DNA of 64,000 bases from Apostichopus japonicus. Lineage: Eukaryota; Echinodermata; Holothuroidea; Aspidochirotida; Stichopodidae. The notes beneath the pieces were generated by a model. It did not search any database. It was not told the origin of the DNA and was given only the letters and a program-made list of their open reading frames with translations. The stretch lies in the NCBI RefSeq assembly GCF_037975245.1, contig NC_092575.1, positions 12,821,001 to 12,885,000 on the forward strand, written 5' to 3'. Below, one piece after another: positions 41,401-53,400 of this stretch. The translations under genes were made by a program, and so were the position numbers. Position 1 is the stretch's first letter. Each line of letters begins with the position of its first letter.

Positions 41401-44400
41401 TAACGGCCAGACCTACATACTCGAGCTATATGTCCTAGTTTACCACAGTTGTAACAGCTAAGATCTTGAGCATGACAATAAGACCTTAAGTGACCGTACT
41501 CACCACACCCAGAACAAGCACGCTGTGTCTGTGATGGTTGACGATGCCAAGGACTCGGGCTATCCTGTGATGGAGGGGAAGATTTCTGCCAGGTCCGTCT
41601 CCCCTGTTTTTGCGGAGATGGTGGTGGTTGACCTCTCCTTCCACCGTGAGACTGGTCCAGTGAGGCTGCATTTACCGTAGTGGATAGGGAATGTAACCGA
41701 TCTGCAAAGCTCTCCTGGGTTGTGGTTAGCTGTTGGAGCTGGTCTGCTAATCCTTGGACAGCCATCAACACTTCTTCCTGTCGTGACGAATCCACAGAAG
41801 TGGCGAGTTGGTTTGCCGCCCTACGTATTTCCTCGACAGTGGTAGGGTCTTTTTGTAGGACAAAGGGCCTGATGTGGGAAAGTAGGCCTGCCAGAGTAGC
41901 CTGGACAATTTGTTCTGACGAGAGAGATAGATCTGAACCCCTCATGCTCATCCTAGATGTAAAATCGTTAACAGTTTCAGTTGGTTCCTGTTTAGCTGTA
42001 AAAAACGAGCTTAGTCTTTGCCAAGTGGGCACCACATCCTGAAAGCGTAACAAAAACGCAGCTTTGACTTGTGTGAAGTCTTTCCTGACAGAGTCATCAA
42101 GACAAGTAAACCAATCCAAAGCAGAATCTCTAAGGAGTAGTCCAAACATAGCTAAGGCATCTTCATCTTTACAGCCTTTAAGTGTTACAAACTGGGTTAA
42201 GCGAGCCAGCCAACGCTTGGCATTTTCTGTAGATAACCCATGATAAGGGGTGGGTGCAATTGCTGGAACAGTTGAAGCCATTGTGAAACGAGTAGATGAA
42301 CGAAGGAAATACGGAGAACGTGTCATGTAAAACTTAAAATAGGAATTTTTGCTCCTCCACCAAATTGTCACAGCGGTATGTGAACAAGAAAATAAAGGCA
42401 CAAACAAGTAGTTGAGTTTAATGCAGAGTATATTGTATCTTCCTTGGCTGGATGTATGCTACTCAATACAAATGGTGAAAGTTGCATCTTATATACTCTT
42501 TTACAATGGATTACAAGAGGATGGGACAGGATGTTACTCTGTCTACATAAACAGTGGTTAAGCTAGTGTGAAGCTAACCACACATCCTGCTGAAGATTAC
42601 ATAATAAAAGGTGCACAAACAGGTGTAGGGTTTTGGTTGTAGAAAGTTACACTGGAGGTTACAGTGTGGATGATCTCTTGTGATAACAGTAAAATGCTCT
42701 CTGTTATAATATTAATGGTGAATAACTTGATAATATGATCCTACTATATGGCTACTACCAAATAAAAACAAGTCAAGATATTGAGGAGTATCCAGTTAAG
42801 TGTATATTACATGGCTTGGTCAATTTATTTAATATTACTGTACAGTAAACTGTACAGTTACAATTAAACCAATGGAAGCAAATTCTGCCAGATCATGGAT
42901 AATCAGAGATAAATTCTGAGCATTAGAAAAGCTTCATATTTAATTGAAATGCACAGTATACAACCATGGATGATTGTGTATAATTTCTCCCTCATCTGCA
43001 TGCATCTGGTTGGCATTGTATCTTTATGCAGTACTATGAATAACATAATATACCATAGTTTGAAAATATTCAGTTCTCAGCAATTTGTTACATATTTAGG
43101 ACTGCAGGAAGATGAACAGCTTTCTGAATTACAAGTGAATTAAAGTTGAAAGAAATATAGATACATGCAGGCTTGTAATACATGTGCAAAATTCATTTCT
43201 GCAAGAAAAAAGTTAAATTCATAATTCTCTGCTCTATTGAATTTGCATTTTCGTGGTATTTGTTTCTTTTTTTTGACAAAGGTAAATTTTAATATTGAGC
43301 TGGTGGTTTCGTGTAGGGTTTAATTGATCGTCAGTTTTTCTGTAAATTTTTTGAATTCTTCATTTCAATTTTGGCGGGTTATAGTAGATATTTCAGGTTT
43401 TAATTTTGGGTATGAAGAAGTCTTATATATGTACATCAATAGAATTGTCTGACAAAATTTCAAACTTAAATGCCAAATTCACTTCCCTTTCTCCCTCTCC
43501 CCGCCCCCGCCCCCCCCCCCCTGATAAAAGGAAAAAAGAAATTATATTTTACCTCTAATTTCAAAAAGTCTTTAAAATTCAGCATCTGGCTACAGTAAAA
43601 TGTCAATCTGACATGTAGAGCTTTATGCATGATGTATATATAATTTTAATTTTAATTTTAATTTTAATACATGATATTAATACAAACTCAAGTTTTACTC
43701 AGTCAGTTTACTATATCGTAATAATGCTGTCTAAAAGTCTGTAGATCTCGTGATTTTGAACCCATGCAATGTGATAATATGACAGCACTGATAGTGTTTC
43801 AACCACTACCTGTAGAGTACAGATTTCATTTTAAGTTTCAATTGGAAGTATTTTTAGGATCACTGAGGTGAACGTCATGGTGAGTTCGGTCAGATGTTAA
43901 ATATAGATGATTTAATATTGCTTGTTATAGCCTATATAGAGATTTTATTCTCACAAATGGGTTGCCATGGATAGTACCATAAACAGGCGAATGTTTTTTT
44001 TTTATACCAAAGAGATGTGTTGTGGAATGTATCAGGATAAATTGGGTTATTCTGATAGTTACTATGTAGTAGGAAAAAAAAAAAAACAATGAAGGCCTGG
44101 AGCTATACTGTACATGTTTTAGACATTTCCTAGTGGTATGTATGTACAGTAGGTTTAGTTTCCAAGTCATTGGTAGAGCTGCATATATGTCTAGGCTAAT
44201 AAATAGTTTACAAGAAATACATTAGGAAAACTTAAATGGTATATATGTATGCATACATACTGTAGTCTGCCTGTTACATGGACAATAAGTACTGTACAGT
44301 GGAATTATAATACATGGTGCAATGTCCTACACTTTTGCTAAAGTTTTACATAAACCATTAATGCATTGTAATTAGAATATATGCAGCAAGTTTGAGGTTT

Positions 44401-47400
44401 CAGTGTGAACTGGTAACATTTCAATGTGTACTCTGTAGCTCTGTAATATACACTGTCAGCGACACTACAGGTCAACGACCTTAACTGAACCTACTAGAAA
44501 CAGTTCTCGTAGAGAAGTTTCATCTGTTTGAATCTGACTGCATTGGTGGCTACTGTACCTACCTATCCCGTATATATGCAAGAACAACAGTACATTTTAC
44601 AATTTGGTACATCCTACTGTATATACTTAGTTTAAAAGCATTCGGCATTGTGGTAAATTTATTAAAGATAAAATGAGGCCTAAAATGTTGCAATGAATTT
44701 TTTTCCTATTTAATCACTGGTTTGAATTTTAATTTGCAAGGTAAGTCTCTCCATGTAAATATTGAAATCGGATCTGCAGATTGTACCAAATTGAGAGAAA
44801 ATGAGTATTATACATGAAGAACTTTATGTGCCAAAGTAAACAATTTGGAATATTATAATAGAGTTGGCATATGTTTGTTAAGAACAAAGTCCATTATCAG
44901 TTATATCTGTGTGCATGAAATCTCTTCACACAAACTCTTGAAAATAGGTTTCGGTCATACATGTTCCTTCATCTGTGCATTGTTCTCAAATACTTGACAT
45001 TTATATCAAGACATACATACATTTAAGTAGTTTGAAATGTCATGTACCTGTACGGACCTCCTTTCGGGAGTTCGAACCCTATTGTATTTATATTACAGTA
45101 TTACAGTACGTGTGTTAACTTGACACAAGACATAAGAAATTGAATTTTGTTCATCATTATATATATTAATAATTATGTAGCTGCTTGTGAATATTATACA
45201 GGAATTATACCGCAGTAGGATACTGTATATGCAGGTACTTCTTTTGCGGTTGACAGAAGATAATCATATTTACAAACTTGCTACTAGTGTACAATATGCT
45301 ATACATCAGTTAATAACCATTCCAATCATTAAAAAGGTAAGTCTGATTTCTACAGTATCGGTAAGTCTGATTTCTACAGTATCTACGGTATATATATCTG
45401 GACCAGGTACTAGTTTAATCTGTTAACTCTCATACATTGCAGGAACATACAATTTGTGTCGATACTTACAGTAGAGAACAAAATTTTCGATCAGCGAGAT
45501 CATATTCCTTCAGTGAGATCTGCTATCTATGGTATATCTAGGTATTAGTTTAATATGTTAACACTCATACACTGTAGGAACATACAATTCTGTGTCGATA
45601 TTAATTAGAGAACACAATTTCCCCATCAGCGAGATCATATTCCATCGGTGAATCCGTCCAGTATTAGTGATTTTTCATTTTATTTTATTTACCCGTGGAC
45701 CCAGGGCAACATTTTTTAAGGATTCGTATCTGGTCATGTCCCTTAATTTAGACAATCAAGCCTTACCAATTGGTTAATTATCCGAACAGATAAATGCGTC
45801 TATATGGTTTGAGTGATGCTTTCCTTTAATATGTTGGTATCAAAGAATGTTAAAAGAATTAAATGGAACTGTGTAGGGCAAAGGTATCCAGAGTTGTCTC
45901 TGCAGCTTTTGTATTAGTATCACAACGGACATCTTATCGGATTTCTGGCCAGTCCTGTCCGCGATTTCATCCTGGCAGGAAGTCGCTACATCAGACAAAA
46001 AGTCAACACCACAGTAACAAAAAACCACCTTCATATTGGGTGCAATGAATCAGAATTGTTTAAGTATATTGGTCTTCATAAGCAGTCCACGAAAGCTGGT
46101 ATTACATACCACCGGGAAAACTACTATGCCAAATCCCTACTGCCAATAGTCATCAGCAAAGATACACAGAGAGAAGGAGGCTAGTCTAACATCAGAGGAG
46201 TTCAACTCCATGCATTCTAAACTCTAGGCCAACTGATCATGTGGATTGCCAACCAAACCAGACCCGATCCACATACTGTGTGACACCTGTTCACTAAAGA
46301 ATGGTAATGTTTGCAATAAGATCGTTCGAGGTGTTCATTTCGAAACTGTCGATCTTTTCATCTTAAGAACCGCTACACAGCGAGCAAATTTGCAGCGATT
46401 ACATGGATCGGGTGAAGCAAAAGCCCAAGTGGAGCTACCTGTCCCACCAAAGAGGGAGCCTCATCTCATGCTCATCTGGAACTTCTTGAAGGAGGACTCT
46501 TTCAAACTTCACAACTAAAGTCAGTGACAATCAACCAGCTTGCATGGGGTCAAGCACTGATGTAGAAAAACTTTCTGAGTGCTCAGCCTGATGCTTCTCT
46601 GAAATATATTTTTTGGGTTCTAGTTTTTCCTAAATTATGTGTTTGTTGTACTATATGGCAGTCTTGACATCAGGCCTCGACAAATACTGTCGCCAACTCG
46701 CCAATGGCGAGTAGAATTTTGCGACTGGCGAGCAAAAAAATGCATTACGCTCGACATTTTTGCGAGTGGCTCATCTGCTCACTGCCTTTATACGATAGGC
46801 TCACTATTAACTTGTGAGCCAATCAACAACAAAGGCCTAAGGCTATTGCGCAGTATATTTAGTAGTGACATATTTGTTATCCGTATTTACTTCGTTCCCC
46901 ACTTACCTGTCTCCCCACAACCTATGCACCGCATTCTACCGCGTCTAGAATGCCCTGGTAATCTTTTAACACTGTACACCCTAACTGGCCCTAATGGCCT
47001 TCCTTCATTTTTCTACCCACAAAGTGTCTCACTGTGCTTTTCGGAGTTAGAAAAATTTTCGCGAAATTCGCCCGGATTACGTTGGATTTATACTCTAGAA
47101 GTTTCCTATCAGGACTTCTGCACTTCCAAGGATCTTTTCCAGCCTGATAAGTATCCTTTTCTTGTAGGGAAGGGTGTTTTTGGGGGCTGTTTTTAGTGTA
47201 CACTCTCGCCCATGCGTTTGTTTTTTCTTACGTAACGTGACATATTTGTTATCCGTATCTATGATTTGTTATTTGCCTCATTGTCTATTTATAAGGTTCC
47301 TGCCTTCATAGCAGCTGTTACTCACATTTGCATATATAAAGATCTTTGTCACTGACTTGTTGTTTAATTAGTAAATTACTATTAAATGTGAGCAGCTTTC

Positions 47401-50400
47401 TGTACAGTACCTACTGTACTGTACGACATGTTAGATCTGTTCCAATGTATTAATTTTCAACTGTCGTCAGGTTCAGAAGGTATTTGCAATTTTCATTTCC
47501 ATAATTTTAATGCAAGTAAAGGGGGATAGTTATATAAAAACCAATCGAAACATAATATTTAATGAATTGTTCATCAATCCAGTTAAAACAACATTAAGCA
47601 GGAACTGTTGGTAGTAATTGCTCAGTTGCTTTGACACTCAAATTTGTAAAACAAAGAAAAATATATATGTGTAAGTTTAGACTCAGCTGTTTGACAGATC
47701 TAAATTTTTAATTTTTTCGCATGGTCTGTGCCAGGTGTGACTCTACATCAGCCAAAATTGAAAAAATCAATACAAACAAATCATTAATCATAGTTTGCGC
47801 GATTACCAACTTGCTTCCACCAAGAGCTGCAAAGAGTAACGCCTCTTTGCGTAATCTTTTGTTTTGTGTTATTATTCAAACATCAGTGCACCATCGTTAT
47901 TAATCAATACTTTTTGAAGAGTATGTTGCAAAATTTCGAATTTATTGAACTAAACTTTAATAGATCTATGACTTTAATACTTCAAATGAATATATATGTT
48001 GAAGTCTGCCGTTTCTGTTCTCGCATACACGTGTGAAATTGCGGGCAATTTTAACTTACTGCAGTTTGATTGTATTGAAACGAACATTTTTCTAACAAAA
48101 CATGGAAAGCTTTTCCCTCGTTATCTATTTAATGTATCAAATTATAAAACTAATCAGGCCAAAAACAAATCTTTTTTTGCGGTGCAGAATAGTATTAATT
48201 TGAGCAGACACTCTTGGCATTGCTTTCATTATTGGTATGATGGCCATGTTAGCAGCATATAGACAATGATTTTTTTTTTTGGAAACAGTTTTTTGTAATA
48301 AAATTTCTTTGTAAGAAATGTTCTGCTTTGTTAAGGATATATATATATTGTGAAGGATTGCATATGTTTGTTTGTGGAAATGTATTTTCCTTCGAATATA
48401 GCCTTAACTTTTTAGGTACCTTAACTGTGATAATAATGAAGGTAGAGTAATTGTTAAGACCTCTAAGTGTTGAACAACAACTACATAGTACTGCACAATA
48501 CAGTCGTAACACAGTACTGTACGTTTCACCATGCAGAACCAGAAATAGGTGATTTGACATGGAACTAATTCTATTTTTTTAAATTTCATTTCGTACCAGT
48601 ATACCAACCATGAATTCACAAGATAATAATAAACGTAGATGAATTGTAAAGACCTCTAAGGTTTGAACAACAAAGTCTACACAGTACTACACAATACAGT
48701 GGTAACACTGTAAGTTTCACCATGCAGAACCAGAAATAGGTGATTTGGCATGAAACTAATTGTTTTGGGTTTTTTTTTCCATTTCAAACCTGGATACCAA
48801 CCATGTATACTGTAATACTGTATCCCTCTTGAATACAAAGAAAATGGGACATTTGCATAATTGTATTTCATATTATACTGCATGCGATATAAACCACAAA
48901 ATTCAATTGAACTATGACAATAATTTTAAAGAGACATTTTTCAACAAAAAAAAATCAAAGCTTACTTTTTTTTTTTTTCCCTTAAATTTATATGATGACT
49001 GTGCAATAATGAATGTCATGCCATGATCACATATTACATGAATCATCACATGTTGCAATTTGCACTGTCTTTTCAATGCAGAGACTAATATCAATATCAA
49101 AGAATTGAAGAGCTTGTTTGGATTGGTTGTGTGCCAGACATTTGAAAAATTAAAACAAATAGTGATATATGGCATAATTTTATCTACAATCTAGTGATTG
49201 TCTCTTTTTCGAGAGTGTTATTTGCATACCAGTTGGGTGTGATGCCAGTTATTTATTCCTGTTTTATAGATTGTGGGATACCACTTAACTTCACTCCTAC
49301 CTTACCTTTCTCATCGTAATGAGCACTCCTGTCTTCTCAGCACTTGAAAGCTACAAACATTTGCAACGTTTCATGTAGCACTGCGACGCTGGTTGAAAGC
49401 TTTGGAAGCATATTTATGATCAATAGGAGACAACTGTTGTATTCTGTTTAGTTGTAATTGATAACGAAAACTTTGCATTTTCTATATATTAATAAAGCAA
49501 AAACTAAGAGAAATGAAGTATACAGGCAAAGCCATTTGCATCATTCTTGTTCAGTGTTAGCCCTACACTCCTCCCCCCCCAAAAAAAAATATATATATAC
49601 TAGAAAATTTAATACCAGCATGGTCAAAGTTCAAGTCATTTTACTATCACGCACAAAGTATTTCTACAGGTGTACCTCATACACCGAGACATTTAATACT
49701 CGTCATATGTAATACTTCTGAAAAGGTTGGGAACATATATTTGGATGATCTTGACCCTACAGCTAGGACAGGACTTCTGGAAACTTTAATTGAAAACAAA
49801 AGTTGAGCAAATATGCTTCAATTTGGAGCTACTGTAGCATCGATAACCAGTACACCATGTATCATTGTTACACATACAATTACTAAAGATCAACGTACAT
49901 TAAAAGAATATTCTACTGCAAAGACAACACGACCGATTACTGTACATGCTCTTTAGGACCTTGAGGGAGACATTTATTGGAATTGAATTGCTCAGAGTAT
50001 CATGAGACCCAAAAAGGGTATTAGTTTGAATTCTCTGGTGTGTCGTCATCTTTAATAATTTCAGAGATATATAGCTGTCATACGTACCACATAAACGACA
50101 CGTTCAGTTAGGTCGTAAATTGCAAATCTTCCTTCTTTTGAGATCATTTTGTTACTGCGATTGCTACATTGTTTATCCTGTTTGCTGTACATGTATAAAG
50201 AGGTACAGGACTAATTGTACACAGTACAGTAATTCTACCTCAGGTACTATTTTCATTATTCTTGTATCGAAATTGTCTCAAGACTGAATCATTCCCTTTG
50301 TGATATCACTATATCTTACTACGGTATGATTTTGAGGCCCTTACAGCAGTCTGCAGATTCTCTGTACATAATATTTAATAAAGAAAGATGTATAGATCTA

Positions 50401-53400
50401 GAAATCTTGTACACTGTTGATGAACAATTTTCACTAGTGTTGAAATGAGAGCCGAGTAGTGCAATTACTGTATGAACTCAACCATACCGCCCTCTAAAAC
50501 TTTAAATCAATTGGACATTTTCTTATTCAGGAACACCAAGCATTAAGCCTTTAACCCTGGTAGCATTTTTGTTCTTCATACATGTCTAATCAAATGAATG
50601 AACAATTCCAAGAAAAACTTGGTGATGATATTACTTTGGGTTATTTTTTTTTCAATTAAAAGGGATTACATATTTGATATTTATGTATATATGTTCTATT
50701 TTATTTATTTCATAAATTTGTAAAACAGTAAAGAATCTTTTGAGCTACTGTAGTCCTTTGAAAACTAATGTTTCACAGATAGAAGTTTCCCATGCATTTG
50801 TTTAAATTCCATTATTGCTTTAAAGTTAAATTTTATAATTTAAAGTTTAAATCTTGAACAAAAAATAAATTGAGGTGAAAGAAGAGTGATGTGACGGTAT
50901 TAAATGGTTAACCTTCCTATGTCTCTATCCAAACCAACCTTGCATAATTTTAATTTTTTATTTTGCACGTTTTCATAATTTTGTTGTAGATGCCCCAGCT
51001 GACAGAAGGCGACATTTGCGACGATGTCAAGAAGGGTGAGCTGTCTCCTGAAGATAACAAGGTAAAAGAAGAACAAACCAGCTCCAGTAAGAAAATACAG
51101 AAACAATCATCAGGAGAACAGACTGATTCAATAGATGTGAGTCATTGTGGAATTTCTGTAAAATTTCTTCATCTAAACATGCCCTTAAAGGCATTGAAGA
51201 CTTGCCCCAAACCATGTGTCGCCCTCAGAAAAAAAAGATAACTTTCCATTGCTTGCAAGTGAAGTTTTCTACTTGTCGCTACAAAATGCAGACAGTAATG
51301 ATACCTTGTTATCTTTATCTGGACCTGAGATGTCTAGCGCTGCTATTTACACTGTGTTGTGGGTATTGACAGTAGCTGCATGTATTGACTGTACACTAGT
51401 GTCTAATTACCGACAGAAGCAAGCTGCGTGTGTATTTTCTGGGATCGATGGTGGTGTCTAACACTTCTGTTACACCTCATTCGAAACTAGGTCAGATTAC
51501 TGGCATCAGACGTTTTTTTGTGCTTGAGTCTTTACTCCCTTTAATATCGACCCATACTACAAAAGTTGGGATTGTATACTACCACTGAGTCCCTCATCCC
51601 TAACCCTGTCCCTCACAACCCACATCCAGGCCACACGATAGATTTTCTCATTTACTTCACTCCTCTGTTACCTGTCTCCATCCTAATTATATGCACAAGT
51701 TTAATCTGCATAGGTAGATTAAGTGCATATTTATAGAATGGAGACAGACCTGTTAGTATCATCGTTCGTAAATCCCCAAACCAGTAAGTTTTGGGGATTC
51801 CTTCAGAAGTGTGTTTTAGTGGGGTGGTATTGTGATCTTTAACACATTTTCTTGGTTGGGTATTTGGGTAAGTGCCCTGTTTAATGTAGAGAGAGGCATA
51901 ATGGGTCATTGTTGGTAACAAAAAGCAGTTAGTTTTGTCATATGTAAACTATACTGACAATTTCAAGTGTGAATTTCTGTCGAGTTAGGTAGAAAAAGAC
52001 AGGAAGAAAAATATAACAAAATTGAATGAAAAAAGAATGAAACATTTAAGACATACATTTGAAGTTAAGGAGAGGTAATGTAAACAGCATCACTAGGATT
52101 ACTGCAGCTACAGTTATAGCCCTTTTCCTTGTTTATAATTTTTTTTAATTCCCTTCTTCATTCAGGGCCACAAGTAGACCCATTTAGCTCTGATTCCTTA
52201 CTCGAAATTGAGTGTCAGCGTATCTGAAGCTTAATAACCCAAAGTGCATTTGCGTAGTGCCTGTAAACAATCATGTATTTTACCCAACTTTATCTTAAAT
52301 AAAAATAATTGCGAGGATGTTGGGTATAATATACTGTAACATACTGAATCTTACCAGTGGTATTTAATAATTACTTTATAGTTTAAAACAAATATTGCAG
52401 AAAAGTGATGTTCATTTGAAGAGATTCAGAAGTTTTAAGCTAAATTGAGTATTAATTTGTCATAATTGATATGTTTATTGGGGAAAAGATAATTGGACAG
52501 ATATGGAGTGAGAATTAGTGTTGAAAAAATGCCAACAAATAGTTTCTGATGCTCATTTTGTTTTCCCTTTCTTTTTGGGGGATTGTGACATGTTTTCTTA
52601 GAAAATTGAGGGTGAAACAAAAAAGCAAACTGGTGCAAGCCCAGATGAGGATGAAGCCGGCATGTCACCTAAAAGGAGGTCGAGGCAAAACTCCAAGAAA
52701 GAGGTAATATCATTAAGGGATTTTCTACTGGCTGAAGTTGATTGCATAGCAAAAACCTTTTTATCTTCAGCCAAATTGATATCCTCAAAGCATTTTGTAT
52801 CACAAAAGGAATGATTTTTCAATTTTTGTGACATTTTTGAAGAATGCATCTGGCAACAGCAGAATGGAAAATTGTCATCTGGGCACTTTGGCTAATTTGT
52901 CATTCGTTAATCCACAGAGGAAAAGAATTATATATCTTCAAGGAAGATGTCTTCTGATGAATTTACAAAGTTCAAATTACAGAGGATGTTAAAAGCTTAG
53001 CCAAAATTCCAAATGTATCAAATTTCAAGGATTTAACAACAAGAATAATATCAATAACCTAATTAGTTAAGCATATTGAAGACCATTTTTGCCAAGGTGA
53101 CATCAGACTCCACTATTGTTATCCAACTTCCTGGAGTAGTTGAAGATTTAGTCAGTCATAATAAATTACATTAAAACAAGGACAATTTCGAAATTTACAG
53201 TTGTGTTTATTCAAGTGGTTAACTTCATAGTACAAGTTTTTTGCACCCTCCCCCCCCCCCTTTTATACATGATCAGCATTCCATGTCACACACATTGCTG
53301 GGAAAGTGATCAGTAAATATCATTAGGTTATATTCCTCTGGAATTGTATTACAGTAACTTCTGTCCATAACGCTGCGATTCAATTAATACTAAAAAGGGT

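Larger units (their letters stand above)
36315..42709 (-). mobile_element. Intact Ty3/gypsy LTR retrotransposon, antisense in RIM-BP intron 1
   Basis: 6395 bp with two LTRs of 343 bp that I find identical base for base, flanked by a 4-bp TATT duplication (36311-36314, 42710-42713). On the minus strand the order is LTR, primer-binding site, gag, UAG, pol (protease, reverse transcriptase, RNase H, integrase, chromodomain), polypurine tract, LTR. Reverse transcriptase before integrase defines Ty3/gypsy. Open frames and identical LTRs indicate a recent insertion. There is no env. About 580 bp separate the pol stop from the 3' LTR. Confidence 0.95.

Noticed and set aside
42837-42866. Inverted CTGTACAG pair as a transcription terminator or hairpin RNA
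   Set aside because: It is one of many such words in the region and has no special context.
46639-47196. 185-codon open frame on the plus strand
   Set aside because: It runs across pieces of two dispersed repeats, begins at a non-ATG-like context and shows no domain or splice support.
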